64,000 nt of DNA, taken from NCBI GenBank assembly GCA_021773095.1, contig JAJFKR010000015.1, positions 124,001 to 188,000 of the forward strand, read 5' to 3'. The notes below the pieces were generated by a model. It ran no database searches. It was not told the DNA's origin and worked only from the letters and a program-made list of their open reading frames with translations. This document shows positions 1 to 10,500 of the stretch, piece after piece. Made by a program: the position numbers and the translations under genes. Positions within the stretch are counted from its first letter, which is position 1. Each line of letters starts with the position of its first letter. This DNA comes from Woeseiaceae bacterium (lineage in GTDB: Bacteria > Pseudomonadota > Gammaproteobacteria > Steroidobacterales > Woeseiaceae).

Positions 1-606
1 TGCGGCATTGGCCGTACCAACCAACGCCCTTCCCGTATTAATGCGGGGTGTGGGTCTGAGGAATCGCTGTGCAAGAAAATCGTCGGACGCTCCGACTTGT
101 AACAGCTTGAGACCCGCGGCGGCGTCTCCCAATGTGCCGGTAACGAATATCGCATCACCGGGTTTCGCACCACTTCGTAACAGTGCAGCGCCCGGTTCGA
201 TATCGCCGGTCAGGGTCACTGTCACCGTAACGACCGGACCGCTCGTTGTGTCACCACCGATTAGCGCGACGTCGTATTGTCCGGCGGCCTCGAAAAGGCC
301 ACTCGCAAATGAATCAATCCAGTTCTCGCTGGAATCGACCAGCGTCAGAGCTAATGTCATCCACCGCGGCTCTGCGCCCATCGCCGCGATGTCTGAAAGA
401 TTCACTGCGACCGCCCGGTAGCCGATATCAGCCGGATTTGTGTCGGCGGGGAAATGCACACTTTCTACAAGCGTGTCGATGACCTGAACCTGTTGCTTTG
501 CGTCGTCAGGCGCCAGAACGGCGCCATCGTCTCCGACTCCGACCACAACACCTGGCATCTCGCCTTTGCGATCGAAGAAGCGGCGAATCAGTTCGAACTC
601 GTCCAT
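1..606 (-). CDS. thiL: Thiamine-monophosphate kinase (3' part missing)
   Basis: ThiL phosphorylates thiamine monophosphate to thiamine diphosphate, the last step of cofactor synthesis. The frame is open from an ATG at 606 to the window edge, about 202 codons, so the C-terminal third is outside. The N-terminus reads MDEFELIRRFF, followed by the metal/ATP-binding GVGDDGAVL, the segment DTLVESVHF, and NLSDIAAMGAEP, all typical of ThiL. It starts 4 bases after the nusB stop, so it is co-transcribed with nusB, a common gammaproteobacterial order (nusB-thiL). Identification is by family motifs seen in the translation; the only defect is truncation by the window. Confidence 0.95.
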   Translation of the reverse strand, partial: MDEFELIRRFFDRKGEMPGVVVGVGDDGAVLAPDDAKQQVQVIDTLVESVHFPADTNPADIGYRAVAVNLSDIAAMGAEPRWMTLALTLVDSSENWIDSFASGLFEAAGQYDVALIGGDTTSGPVVTVTVTLTGDIEPGAALLRSGAKPGDAIFVTGTLGDAAAGLKLLQVGASDDFLAQRFLRPTPRINTGRALVGTANAA

Positions 607-610
607 CGCC

Positions 611-1060
611 CTATCCCTGGGCCTGAATCTCGATCTCTCGCAATGACTTCGCCGCTACGTCGAGGCAAGCGTTAATGTACTTGTGTCCTTCGATCGAACC
701 GAAGCGTTTGGCGAGATTCACGCTTTCATTGATAACAACCCGGTAGGGAATGTCGATACGAGACTCAAGCTCGTAAACACCGATCAGCAGGATGGCGAGT
801 TCGACAGGATCGAGTTGCTCGAGTGGCCGATCGGTCAACTCATCGATCTTTTTCTCAAGCTCGCCCTGCGAATCACTGATCGCTGGAAACACCTCATCGA
901 AAAACGGCTGATCCACACGCTCGTAAGCCACTTGCTCGTGAAACTGAGAAACAAGCTCAGACGTCGAATGGCCGGCGAGTTGCTTTTGATAAAGCGCCTG
1001 CACCATCAACTCGCGTGCACGGGTTCGTGCACCGGCTCCCTTTGAACTGGATTTACTCAT
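611..1060 (-). CDS. nusB: Transcription antitermination protein NusB
   Basis: NusB binds boxA RNA together with NusE (ribosomal protein S10) and helps form the rRNA antitermination complex. The 149-residue length fits the family. The N-terminus carries the basic segment TRARELMVQALYQKQLAG, and the C-terminal half has the conserved ELESRIDIPYRVVINESVNL and FGSIEGHKYINACLD. The gene lies 106 bases downstream of nrdR and 4 bases upstream of thiL on the same strand. In many relatives ribD, ribC, ribBA and ribH lie between nrdR and nusB; none is here. Confidence 0.97.
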   Translation of the reverse strand: MSKSSSKGAGARTRARELMVQALYQKQLAGHSTSELVSQFHEQVAYERVDQPFFDEVFPAISDSQGELEKKIDELTDRPLEQLDPVELAILLIGVYELESRIDIPYRVVINESVNLAKRFGSIEGHKYINACLDVAAKSLREIEIQAQG

Positions 1061-1166
1061 TTACCTGAAAACTCAACGATGAATTACGCTGTATCGGTTG
1101 CCGGGATGATACCTCGCGTTCGCGATCGATCCAATACTGGAAAATGCACTCGTCTCGGGCATACGA

Positions 1167-1685
1167 TTATTTCTTTTTCTTGCCGAGCATCTCGGGCAGC
1201 AATGACATCTGCTCCCGACTCGCCGCCGTTTCTGAAATTCTCTGCAGGCGTTTGATCTCTTCTTCGAACTCGGTAATGTCCTGGAAGCGCCGGTATACGG
1301 ACGCGAAGCGCACGTATGCAATTTCGTCGAGCTCGTGCAGTTCTTCCATGACCAGCTCACCGACCAGTCGGGACGGGACTTCGCGCTCACCCATCGTTCG
1401 TAGTTTGTGAATCAGTCGACCGATCGCCTGCTCCAGCGCGTCGCTCGGAACCGGTCGCTTCTCGAGGGCACGCACCATACTGTAGCGCAGCTTGGCTTCA
1501 TCAAATGGCTGACGACTGTTGTCGTTTTTGACCAGGCGAGGCATGACCAGTTCGGCCGTCTCAAATGTCGTAAAACGTTCGTTACACGCCAGACACTGGC
1601 GGCGTCGACGTATCTGCCGGCCATCACCCGCGAGACGCGAGTCGATTACTTTGGTTTCCTCATGTGCGCAGAACGGACAGTGCAT
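1167..1685 (-). CDS. nrdR: Transcriptional repressor NrdR
   Basis: NrdR is a zinc-finger and ATP-cone protein that represses ribonucleotide reductase genes when dATP is high. The four zinc cysteines are visible at Cys3, Cys6, Cys31 and Cys34. The ATP-cone follows (about residues 49-139), with [20 protein letters not shown] at its beginning. At 172 residues it is slightly longer than the usual 150-160 because of a lysine-rich tail ending GKKKK. It is downstream of glyA by 31 bases and probably in one transcript with it. No NrdR box was sought beyond the window, and no nrd gene is in the window. Confidence 0.96.
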   Translation of the reverse strand: MHCPFCAHEETKVIDSRLAGDGRQIRRRRQCLACNERFTTFETAELVMPRLVKNDNSRQPFDEAKLRYSMVRALEKRPVPSDALEQAIGRLIHKLRTMGEREVPSRLVGELVMEELHELDEIAYVRFASVYRRFQDITEFEEEIKRLQRISETAASREQMSLLPEMLGKKKK

Positions 1686-1716
1686 TGGCTTTTGTCGGGT
1701 GGGTCGTTAGCGGTTG

Positions 1717-2970
1717 TTACCCATAGACCGGGAACTGCTGGCAAAGATCCAGCACCTGACTCCTGACTCGATCGACGATTTCCTCATTTTCAACGTCATC
1801 CAGTATATCTGCTATCCAGCCCGTGAGCAGACGGGTTTCATCCACACCGAAACCGCGCGTTGTGATCGCCGGCGTTCCGAGACGTAATCCGCTGGTGACA
1901 AACGGAGATTGTGGATCATTCGGCACCGAGTTCTTGTTCACTGTGATAAACGCGCGGCCCAATGCCGCATCCGCCGCCTTGCCCGTAATACCTTTCTCAA
2001 TAAGGCTGACCAGCATCAGATGGTTCTCGGTACCGCCCGAGATGATCGGGTAACCGCGCTCAGCGAGAACGGCCGCCATCACTTTCGCGTTTTCGCACAC
2101 CCTGCCCTGGTAGTCCCTGAATTCAGGTTTTAGGGCTTCCTTGAGAGCAACCGCCTTGGCGGCAATAACGTGCATTAGCGGGCCGCCCTGCGTACCCGGA
2201 AATACCAGCGAATTGAACTTCCTGGTCAGTTCATCATTGGCACGCGCGAGTATCATGCCGCCACGCGGTCCGCGCAGCGTCTTATGAGTGGTCGTTGTGC
2301 AAACATCAGCGTATGGAATCGGGCTCGGATAATGGCCTGCTGCGACAAGGCCTGCGACGTGCGCCATATCAACAAACAGATAAGCACCCACGCTGTCCGC
2401 GATCTCACGAAAGCGTGCCCAGTCGACGACCTGCGAGTAGGCCGAGAATCCCGCGATGATCATCTTCGGCTGATGATCGGTCGCGAGTGCCTTTACCTGC
2501 TGGTAGTCTATGAGGCCGCTTTGTGCCTCCAGTCCATACGGGATTACATTGAACAACTTGCCCGAGAAATTGACTGGCGAGCCGTGCGTGAGATGCCCGC
2601 CTGCATTGAGATCCATACCAAGAATCGTATCGCCAGGCTCAACCAGCGCGTGATAAACCGCGGCGTTCGCCTGCGACCCGGAATGCGGTTGCACATTCGC
2701 GTAGTCCGCACCGAACAGTTCCTTGGCGCGCTCGATCGCCAGCGTTTCAACATCGTCGACGTATTCACAACCGCCGTAGTAGCGCTTTCCGGGGTAACCC
2801 TCAGCGTATTTGTTCGTCAGTTTCGAACCTTGCGCCTGTAACACGCACGGGCTGGCATAGTTTTCTGACGCGATGAGTTCGATGTGTTGCTCCTGACGCT
2901 GGCTTTCCTGAGCCAGGGACTTGGCTACTTCAGGATCGAAATCTTCGAGCGTCGTCGTTGGATCGAACAT
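1717..2970 (-). CDS. glyA: Serine hydroxymethyltransferase
   Basis: GlyA interconverts serine and glycine with tetrahydrofolate, feeding one-carbon units to purine, thymidylate and methionine synthesis. The 417-residue length is normal. Hallmarks include ASENYAS near residue 35, the YYGGCEYVD segment, [11 protein letters not shown] and the PLP-lysine motif [14 protein letters not shown] with Lys230. It heads the minus-strand run glyA-nrdR. Its upstream side is occupied by the 48-bp tandem repeat array (3061-3274), so its promoter must lie in the roughly 90 bases 2971-3060 or inside the array. Confidence 0.98.
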   Translation of the reverse strand: MFDPTTTLEDFDPEVAKSLAQESQRQEQHIELIASENYASPCVLQAQGSKLTNKYAEGYPGKRYYGGCEYVDDVETLAIERAKELFGADYANVQPHSGSQANAAVYHALVEPGDTILGMDLNAGGHLTHGSPVNFSGKLFNVIPYGLEAQSGLIDYQQVKALATDHQPKMIIAGFSAYSQVVDWARFREIADSVGAYLFVDMAHVAGLVAAGHYPSPIPYADVCTTTTHKTLRGPRGGMILARANDELTRKFNSLVFPGTQGGPLMHVIAAKAVALKEALKPEFRDYQGRVCENAKVMAAVLAERGYPIISGGTENHLMLVSLIEKGITGKAADAALGRAFITVNKNSVPNDPQSPFVTSGLRLGTPAITTRGFGVDETRLLTGWIADILDDVENEEIVDRVRSQVLDLCQQFPVYG

Positions 2971-3060
2971 GGGGTCTCCGGAGGGGGCAGCAAAAGACGG
3001 CGATATTACCTGTTATGGGCCAGGGATGGCACTGCGGGATTGCAGGCTGCCGCTGTGCTT

Positions 3061-3274
3061 CGCGCGTGGGACGCGCTCGTACGAGGCCGTCTCACGGCCG
3101 AAGCGTGTCGCGCGTGGGACGCGCTCGTACGAGGCCGTCTCACGGCCGAAGGGTGTCGCGCGTGGGACGCGCTCGTACGAGGCCGTCTCACGGCCGAAGG
3201 GTGTCGCGCGTGGGACGCGCTCGTACGAGGCCGTCTTACGGCCGAAGGGTGTCGCGCGTGGGACGCGCTCCTAC
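3061..3274. repeat. Tandem array of a 48-bp REP-derived unit
   Basis: Units begin at 3061, 3109, 3157, 3205 and 3253: four full 48-bp copies, nearly identical, and a fifth partial copy ending in the canonical foot CTAC (3271-3274). Each full unit holds two perfect hairpins: GCGCGT-GGG-ACGCGC and GGCCGT-CTC-ACGGCC. Read on the minus strand the partial copy is GTAGGAGCGCGTCCCACGCG, the same GTAG foot and GAGCGCG stem start as the REP pairs at 7461-7544 and 52339-52503. Because 48 is divisible by three, the array is open in several frames, which creates long spurious ORFs. The last copy supplies the TAG stop of the deacetylase gene (3271-3273). Confidence 0.93.
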
Positions 3275-4224
3275 GGCCGGGTCTCGACGAACGATTGCAC
3301 TACCCGGGTCCACGCGCGTGCCACATTGTGGCGGTTGTAACCGCCGCCGCCCGTGCCAATGATACGGCCATTGCAATGCTTATCCGCCAAGCGGCAGAGA
3401 CTGGCCGCCGCAGCCGCATGCGCTTCTTCGGTCCAGCACAGATGTGTGATCGGATCGCCCTCCAGGCTATCCGCGCCGCACTGCATCAATATGAATTCGG
3501 GTCGGGCGGCCTCAAGATAGGCCTCAACCTGCCCCCACACACGATGAAAATCCGAATCATCGGCGCCGGGCGCCAGAGGAATGTTGAGTTTGGTGCCGCG
3601 TGCCCTGCCCTTGCCGGTTTCTTCTGCCGCACCCGTACCCGGATACAAGTGCCGACCGTCCTCGTGAATATCCGCAAACAGGAGGTCCGGATCCTCTTCG
3701 AAGCCGTAAAACACGCCGTCGCCGTGATGGGCGTCGATATCCACGTACGCAATTCGCTTCAGACCAAACTCCTTGCGCAGATACTCGACCGCAATTCCGC
3801 AGTCATTAAATACGCAAAAGCCGGCGGCATGATCGCGTGCCGCATGATGCAATCCGGCTATGGGTATGAACGCACGCTTGTAATTACCGTGCATGACTTC
3901 GTCGGCAGCGCACAAGACAGCGCCAACAACGGCCGACGCCGCATCATAAATTCCGGGGACCGCCGGCGTATCGCCGTCGTCCAGCCAGCCCTTACCGTCG
4001 GACGACATGCGCGAAACTTTGTCGATGTACTCGGCGGTGTGAAAGAGCGCAAGTTCATCCACCAGCGCAGGGCGTGGGTGACCGTAGTCGATTGAATCGT
4101 TGAGTCCGGCCTTGTCGAGCTCGGCGTGAAATACGTCGTGCCGATCGGTGCCAAACGGATGCTCGTCGCCAAAGCCGTAGGCCGCGATCTCGCTCCCCTT
4201 GTAAACAAGCACGGTGTCGCTCAT
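3271..4224 (-). CDS. Histone deacetylase family / acetylpolyamine amidohydrolase
   Basis: A 317-residue zinc deacylase of the arginase-fold HDAC superfamily. These enzymes remove acetyl groups from polyamines or protein lysines in the cytoplasm. Visible active-site elements are [17 protein letters not shown] (His126/His127 and Asn140-Asp141), [11 protein letters not shown] (Asp162, Asp164, His166), a later [11 protein letters not shown] and the GGGGYN tyrosine loop. The start ATG at 4224 gives [10 protein letters not shown]; it is divergent from ettA with 72 bases between. The stop TAG is formed by the GTAG foot of the REP-derived repeat, so the last residues (ETRP) abut the array. Substrate cannot be decided from sequence. 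Confidence 0.88.
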   Translation of the reverse strand: MSDTVLVYKGSEIAAYGFGDEHPFGTDRHDVFHAELDKAGLNDSIDYGHPRPALVDELALFHTAEYIDKVSRMSSDGKGWLDDGDTPAVPGIYDAASAVVGAVLCAADEVMHGNYKRAFIPIAGLHHAARDHAAGFCVFNDCGIAVEYLRKEFGLKRIAYVDIDAHHGDGVFYGFEEDPDLLFADIHEDGRHLYPGTGAAEETGKGRARGTKLNIPLAPGADDSDFHRVWGQVEAYLEAARPEFILMQCGADSLEGDPITHLCWTEEAHAAAAASLCRLADKHCNGRIIGTGGGGYNRHNVARAWTRVVQSFVETRP

Positions 4225-4296
4225 GGACGCCTTATGGTTGTTTTAATGCGTTGCAGCATACCGGATAATGCCCGCTCACTAATAATTGGTCCGAAC

Positions 4297-5970
4297 ATGG
4301 CACAGTACATCTACACAATGAACCGCGTTGCGAAGGTCGTAGCGCCCAAGCGCCACATCCTGCGCGATATTTCACTGTCCTTTTTTCCCGGTGCCAAAAT
4401 CGGAGTGTTGGGCCTGAACGGTTCGGGCAAGTCGACACTTTTGCGCATCATGGCGGGTCTCGATACCGAGATTGACGGTGAAGCACGACCACAGCCGGGG
4501 ATAAAGATCGGCTACCTGCCGCAGGAACCCGAGCTCGATGCCGATAAGGATGTGCGCGGCAATGTTGAAGACGGCGTTGCCCAAACCAAAGCTCTGCTCG
4601 ACCAGTTCAACGCTATCAGCGACAAGTTTGCAGAGCCGATGAACGACGATGAAATGAATGCTTTGCTCGAAAAACAGGGCAAGCTGCAGGACGCGATCGA
4701 CGCCGAAGGTGCTTGGGAACTCGATCGCAAGCTCGAAATCGCTGCCGATGCGTTGCGTTTGCCACCGTGGGACGCAGATGTCACAAAATTGTCGGGCGGC
4801 GAGCGCCGCCGTGTTGCGCTGTGCCGCCTGCTGCTCTCACAACCCGACATGTTGTTGCTCGACGAGCCAACCAACCATCTCGATGCCGAATCCGTCGCCT
4901 GGCTTGAACGCTTTCTTGATGAGTATCCAAGCACCGTAATCGCGGTCACTCATGATCGCTACTTTCTCGATAATGTCGCGGGCTGGATCCTCGAACTCGA
5001 TCGTGGCCACGGCATCCCGTGGGAAGGCAATTACTCTTCGTGGCTGGAGCAGAAAGAGGACCGGCTCAGAAATGAGGAATCATCGGAGAAGGCCAGACAA
5101 AAAGCCATGGCGGCCGAGCTGGAATGGGTTCGCAGCAACCCGAAAGGCCGGCAGGCAAAATCAAAAGCGCGCCTGCGACAGTTCGATGAGATTTCGTCAG
5201 CACAATATCAAAAGCGTAATGAGACCAATGAAATTTATATCCCGCCGGGCCCTCGTCTCGGCGACGTGGTTCTCGAGCTCAATGACCTTAAGAAGGGCTT
5301 CGGCGACAAGCTGCTGATTGATGGTCTCAGCTTGCAATTACCACCGGGCGGCATCGTTGGTGTTATCGGGCCCAACGGTGCGGGTAAAACAACCCTGTTT
5401 CGAATGATCACAGGCGAGGAAAAACCGGATGCGGGTACATTGCGACTCGGCGAGACCGTACAACTGGCCAGTGTTGATCAGTCCCGTGACAGCCTGAACG
5501 ATGACAGAACCGTTTGGGAAGAGATTTCGGATGGCCTCGATCTTATTCAGGTGGGTAACTACGAAACATCATCACGCGCGTACGTCGGACGCTTTAATTT
5601 CCGCGGCCAGGACCAGCAAAAGAAAATCGGCCTGTTATCGGGCGGTGAGCGGAATCGCGTCCATCTTGCCAAAATGTTACGGGCGGGCGGCAACCTTTTA
5701 TTGCTCGATGAGCCCACCAACGATCTCGATGTAGAAACATTGCGGGCGCTCGAAGAAGCTTTACTCGAGTTTCCAGGCTCGGCCATCGTTATTTCGCATG
5801 ACCGCTGGTTTCTCGACCGCATCGCGACGCACATTCTCGCGTTTGAAGGTGATAGTGAGGTGACGTGGTTTGCCGGCAACTACGCCGATTACGAAGCGGA
5901 TCGGAAACATCGTCTGGGTGCCGATGCAGCAAACCCTCACCGGATAAAGTATAAGAGACTCACCGCCTAG
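4297..5970 (+). CDS. ettA: Energy-dependent translational throttle protein EttA (ABC-F)
   Basis: EttA is a soluble ABC-F ATPase that binds the ribosomal E site and gates elongation according to the ADP/ATP ratio. The start chosen, ATG 4297 ([11 protein letters not shown]), gives 557 residues, against about 555 in E. coli; an in-frame upstream start at 4126 would add 57 residues overlapping the divergent deacetylase gene. Two ABC domains are seen: Walker [10 protein letters not shown] and signature LSGGERRR, then GPNGAGKTT and LSGGERNR, both with LLLDEPTN. The EttA arm insertion lies in the first domain and the basic linker ([17 protein letters not shown]) between them. Confidence 0.97.
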   Translation: MAQYIYTMNRVAKVVAPKRHILRDISLSFFPGAKIGVLGLNGSGKSTLLRIMAGLDTEIDGEARPQPGIKIGYLPQEPELDADKDVRGNVEDGVAQTKALLDQFNAISDKFAEPMNDDEMNALLEKQGKLQDAIDAEGAWELDRKLEIAADALRLPPWDADVTKLSGGERRRVALCRLLLSQPDMLLLDEPTNHLDAESVAWLERFLDEYPSTVIAVTHDRYFLDNVAGWILELDRGHGIPWEGNYSSWLEQKEDRLRNEESSEKARQKAMAAELEWVRSNPKGRQAKSKARLRQFDEISSAQYQKRNETNEIYIPPGPRLGDVVLELNDLKKGFGDKLLIDGLSLQLPPGGIVGVIGPNGAGKTTLFRMITGEEKPDAGTLRLGETVQLASVDQSRDSLNDDRTVWEEISDGLDLIQVGNYETSSRAYVGRFNFRGQDQQKKIGLLSGGERNRVHLAKMLRAGGNLLLLDEPTNDLDVETLRALEEALLEFPGSAIVISHDRWFLDRIATHILAFEGDSEVTWFAGNYADYEADRKHRLGADAANPHRIKYKRLTA

Positions 5971-5987
5971 AACCGCACGGGGAACGA

Positions 5988-6647
5988 ATGATGAATCTGT
6001 TGCTGACATTGAGTGCGGTCTTCATATTCATCGCTTTGTATTTCGTGTTCTCAATGACGCGCCACGCGCGACGCCGGCGTCCGGTCCGGGCGACGCGCTC
6101 ACTCGCCGGCGGTGTTGTATCCGGCGCATTGGGAAGCGCCAGCATTCTGCTGGCTTTTAGTTATTATGGTTACGGTCGCCTGGTCGACGAACAACTGGTC
6201 AGCCGGATTGAGTTTTCAGAGTCCGCGCCGGGCGAATATACGGCGCGTGTCATGATCGACGGTAAAATGGATCGCCTTTTGATATTGCGAGGCGAAGAAT
6301 GGCAAATAGATGCGCGCGTTATTAACTGGAAACCACCCGCTACCCTGCTTGGGCTCGACCCGATTTATCAACTGGACCGACTGAGCGGACGTTATTCGGA
6401 TATCGATGACGAGATGTCCGAGGAGCGTACCGTCTATGCGCTGTCTGAAGAAATGACACTCGATGTCTGGCGCGTTGCTCGAAAGTTTCCGGGATTGATG
6501 CCGGGCGTTGATGCCTATTACGGTACGGCAACGTACTTACCCATGGCCGACGGCGCACGATTTGAAGTGACTTTAAGCAGAACGGCACTATTGGCACGAC
6601 CGGTTAACGACGCCGCACGAGAAGCCGTTGGCAACTGGGCTCGTTAA
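5988..6647 (+). CDS. Uncharacterised membrane protein with two N-terminal helices
   Basis: A 219-residue protein of unknown function. An N-terminal hydrophobic helix (about residues 3-22), a very basic stretch (RHARRRRPVRATR) and a second hydrophobic segment (about 40-60, GVVSGALGSASILLAFSYYGYG) suggest an inner-membrane anchor with both segments near the N-terminus. The remaining 150 residues are soluble and probably periplasmic or cytoplasmic depending on topology. A GGGGA ribosome site precedes the double ATG at 5988. It follows ettA by 17 bases, so it is likely co-transcribed. Possibly one of the short cation/multidrug efflux-annotated hypothetical proteins of gammaproteobacteria, but I cannot confirm a family. 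Confidence 0.75.
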   Translation: MMNLLLTLSAVFIFIALYFVFSMTRHARRRRPVRATRSLAGGVVSGALGSASILLAFSYYGYGRLVDEQLVSRIEFSESAPGEYTARVMIDGKMDRLLILRGEEWQIDARVINWKPPATLLGLDPIYQLDRLSGRYSDIDDEMSEERTVYALSEEMTLDVWRVARKFPGLMPGVDAYYGTATYLPMADGARFEVTLSRTALLARPVNDAAREAVGNWAR

Positions 6648-6774
6648 GTATTCCCAGATTATGTCAATCTGACGAGGCAGCTGCGAGTTCTTGGTGCATA
6701 CTGGAAGTCGCTGATTAGACTAAAGAAAACTGTCGCCAAAGAGCGACCGATGATAACGGCGGGTTAAGGGCGAA

Positions 6775-7464
6775 ATGACAATAGTTTTAGACAAGGATCA
6801 GGGAGTCGAAAGCGGACTCGAGGAACGAATAGGCCTCGAATGCCCGTACTGTGGCGTCTATGCTCATATGAGCCCGCAGTCCGTTCCTGACGCGGCATCC
6901 CTGTTACGCGACAAACCAAAACATGTCGGCCTCGTCTACCAGTGTGATGCCTGCCGCGCGCCAGTCTTCTTAAGGTTCGCCGTTCGCGAATACGCCGATA
7001 ATCGAGTGGAGTTGCTGCGTAATTTCGTCGAACTCGAAAGACCGAAGGAACGCTTTGCATTTTCCTATCTGCCAAAACACACAGAAGTCATGTTCCGGGA
7101 AGCGCTCACCTGTTATTCGAATAACAGCTTCAACGCGTTCGCGTCAATGTGCCGCCGCGCCGCCAGAAGTTCGTTCATCGCATTAGGCGAAGGCGGCAAG
7201 CTGCGCGCATTTGAGGAAGTGCTGGTCGCCCAGGACATTGCCGGAATTGACGACGACACATTCGCACCGATTAAAGCGATTTTGTTCAGCACGGGCCAGC
7301 AAGAAGACCTGCCAATATTAAATCGCGCACAGGCCGGCATTTTGCTGGAAGTCCTGAAGGACCTTTTTTACCAGTGCTTTGTGCGTCATGGAAAACTGAC
7401 CCGCGCGATCAAAGTCCGACAGTTCTTCGTCTCCGAAGAAAAAAACAAACTGCATTCCGCGTAG
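6775..7464 (+). CDS. DUF4145-like protein with N-terminal zinc-ribbon-like cysteines
   Basis: A 229-residue soluble protein. The N-terminal part has paired cysteines (ECPYCGVYAHMS and YQCDACRAPVF), the layout of a small zinc ribbon. The C-terminal helical half (EALTCYSNNSFNAFASMCRR, then the HGKL region) resembles DUF4145, a domain found alone or in restriction/defence-associated proteins. Start ATG 6775 follows a 127-base gap without a gene after the preceding ORF. The stop TAG (7462-7464) is supplied by the GTAG foot of the REP pair. Function is unknown; the DUF4145 assignment is by resemblance only. Confidence 0.7.
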   Translation: MTIVLDKDQGVESGLEERIGLECPYCGVYAHMSPQSVPDAASLLRDKPKHVGLVYQCDACRAPVFLRFAVREYADNRVELLRNFVELERPKERFAFSYLPKHTEVMFREALTCYSNNSFNAFASMCRRAARSSFIALGEGGKLRAFEEVLVAQDIAGIDDDTFAPIKAILFSTGQQEDLPILNRAQAGILLEVLKDLFYQCFVRHGKLTRAIKVRQFFVSEEKNKLHSA

Positions 7465-7544
7465 GAGCGCGCCTTGCGCGCGACCTAACTACAAGGATCA
7501 CAAGCGGCGGTCGTCACGAGGTCGCGCGCAGGGCGCGCTCCTAC
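7461..7544. repeat. REP pair (inverted repeat) with GTAG feet
   Basis: Left arm 7461-7485 and right arm 7520-7544 are 25-base inverted copies with one mismatch, both starting (outward) with GTAGGAGCGCGCC. Each arm folds on itself (GCGCGC with a three-base loop then GCGCGC) and the two arms also pair. The 34-base centre (7486-7519) is shared in its left part with the element at 52339. The TAG of the left foot ends the upstream plus-strand gene, and that of the right foot ends purL on the minus strand. It probably also acts as a bidirectional transcription or RNA-stability element between the convergent genes. Confidence 0.92.
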
Positions 7545-10500
7545 GTGCCGATGGTGGTTCGAGCATTGTGGAACATCCGCATCCAGGGTCCGTCTTCGCC
7601 CCATTCATCCGGGTGCCATGAGTTTTGACGCGTCATCGCGACGCGCTCCGGGTGCGGCATCATGATCGTTACGCGTCCGTCTTCGTTGCTCAAACCGCAA
7701 ATACCGTCGGTTGAACCGTTCGGATTGGCGGGATAGGAATCGGCAACGTTGCCGTAATTGTCGATATAGCGCACCGCTACTGTAAACGACGACGTATATC
7801 GTGCCGTGTCGTCGACAAAAACTGCTCTGCCCTCTCCGTGAGACGTCGCGATCGGCATGCGTGATCCCGCCATTCCTTGCAGGAATATCGACGGACTTTC
7901 GACAACCTCGACGAGGCTGAGGCGTGCTTCGAATTGTTCGGACTTATTGCGCAGGAACAATGGCCAGTTCTCCGCGCCGGGAATCAGTTCCCGCAGATGC
8001 GACATCATCTGACAGCCGTTGCATACGCCCAACGCAATCGTGTCGCTGCGCTCGAAAAACGCTGCAAACTGATCGCGCGTTCGAGAATGATAAAGAATGG
8101 ATTTCGCCCAACCGCCGCCCGCACCCAGAACATCGCCAAAGGAAAACCCGCCGCAGGCCACCAGGCCCTGGTAATTTTCCAACGTATCCCGGCCGCTCAG
8201 GAGATCGCTCATGTGCACGTCAACGGCCGAGAATCCTGCACGCATGAAAGCAGCTGCCATCTCATACTGACTGTTAACACCTTGTTCGCGAAGAATCGCC
8301 ACGCGCGGTTTTTCACTCGCACGAGACGTACGAGCAATATCCTGAGATGGATCAAAGCTCAGAGCAGCACCGAGTCCCGGGTCATTGTCATCCAGGATGC
8401 GATCGTATTCTTCTTTCGCGGTGCCTGGATTGTCACGCAATGCCTGAATGCGATAACTCATCTCTGACCATTCGCGCTGCATGGTGACGCGGTCGAGATT
8501 AAGCACAAGCTCGTCGTCGCCGGAAACATCGGAATGAACGGTCAGTTTTGCGTCACCACCCACCCGACCGATAGCGGTTGCGTCTACACCGTGCCGATCA
8601 AGCACCATTTGTACCTGTGTCAGTTTAGTCTTCTCAACCTGCACAACCGCACCCAGCTCTTCGCTGAACAGCTGACGAATCAGGTCAACTCGCGATCCGC
8701 TCAATGACAGCGATGCACCAATACGACTGGCGAATATCATCTCGGCAACCGTCGCGAACAAACCACCGTCACTACGGTCGTGATAGGCCAGCAACATGCC
8801 GCGTGAGATCATCTCCTGAATGGCCGCAAAAAATCCCGTAAGCCGCTCTGCATCATCGAGATCCGGAGTTCGCCCACCAGTGCGTCTGAAAGACTGCAAC
8901 AGGCAGGAGCCACCCATGCGATTCGCACCATTAGCCAGGTCAAACAACAACAGGTAACTCGGGTCCTCGGTCTGTCGCAGTTGCGGCGTCAGGTGACGAG
9001 TCACGTCCGTAACCGGCGCAAACGCCGATACGATGAGCGACACCGGTGCGACGACCTGGTGCTCACCATCATCATCCTCCCAACGTGTCCGCATCGACAT
9101 GGAGTCCTTGCCAACAGGAATGGCGACTCCGATTTCGCGACACAGCTCATCGCCGACGGCCTTGACCGTGTCGTAGAGGTTCGCGTCTTCACCCGGGTGT
9201 CCTGCCGCGGCCATCCAGTTTGCGGACAAACGCACTTTGCTTAGGTTCTCTATCGGCGCCGCGGCGATATTCGTAATGGCCTCGGCAACTGCCATGCGGC
9301 CCGATGCCGGAGCATTGGTTGCTGCGAGTGGCGTACGTTCACCCATAGCTATGGCTTCACCGGTCTTGCTGTTGAAACCCGACGACGTTATCGCGACATC
9401 ACTGACCGGCACCTGCCACGGGCCAATCAGTTGATCGCGAGCGCTCAACCCACCAACCGTTCGATCGCCGATATGAATCAGAAACGATTTGTCGGCGACC
9501 GCAGGAAAATGCAGTACGCGCATTGCCGCTTCCTCGAGCTCGATGCCATCAAGATCCAGAGCGTTCGGAGGCAAGGGCTTACGAACCACATCGCGCTGCA
9601 TTTTCGGTGGGTTGCCGAACAACATTTCCATCGGCATATCGACCGCGCGGTTGCCGAATTCGCGGTCATTCACGACGAGATTGCCGTCTGCGGTTAACTT
9701 GCCGATGACCGAGACCGGGCAACGCTCGCGCTCGCAAAGCGACCGGAATTCTTCGATGCGATCGTCGCCGACCAACAACACATAGCGCTCCTGCGCTTCG
9801 TTGCACCAGATACCCATCGGCGACATGCCGGGCTCCGCGTTGGCAATTTCACGGAGCTCTATCTCCGCACCGTGCTTACTATGGTCAACCGCCTCGGGAA
9901 CCGCGTTCGACAGTCCACCGGCGCCGATGTCGTGGATGAGCAGGATAGGGTTACTGTCACCCATCGCCCAGCAACGGTCGATCACCTCCTGCGCCCGCCG
10001 TTCTATTTCAGGATTACCGCGCTGCACCGACGCGAAATCAAGATCCTCACTCGAACTGCCACTCGCAAGTGAGGAGGCGGCACCACCGCCGAGGCCAATC
10101 AGCATCGCCGGACCACCAATAATGGCAATATTGGCAGCAACCGGAACATCGATTTTATTCGTGTGCTCCGCACGGACATTGCCCAGCCCGCCCGCGATCA
10201 TGATGGGCTTGTGATAACCACGTATCTCGTTGTCTGCAAGGCCGGGGTAATGGCTTTCGAAGGTGCGGAAATAACCTGCCAGATTCGGCCGGCCGAATTC
10301 GTTATTGAATGCGGCGCCACCTATCGGCCCGTCGATCATTATCTCAAGCGGTGTTGCCATCCGTTCAGGGTGCGGAAAGTCGTCTTCCCAGGGTTGTGAA
10401 TACCCGGGAATCCTCAAATGCGAAACGCTAAAACCGGACAAGCCTGCCTTGGGCTTGGCACCGAGGCCCGTCGCACCTTCATCTCGAATCTCACCACCCG

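Noticed and set aside
8-421. Plus-strand ORF at the left edge
   Set aside because: Antisense to thiL, whose minus-strand frame is open to the edge with family motifs.
3061-3274. CRISPR array
   Set aside because: Units are adjacent and identical without spacers, and no cas gene is near; it is a REP-derived tandem repeat.
2884-4095. Long plus-strand ORF of 403 codons through the repeat array and the deacetylase gene
   Set aside because: It is open because the 48-bp repeat keeps frame; the repeated part is low complexity and the rest is antisense to a clear HDAC-family gene.
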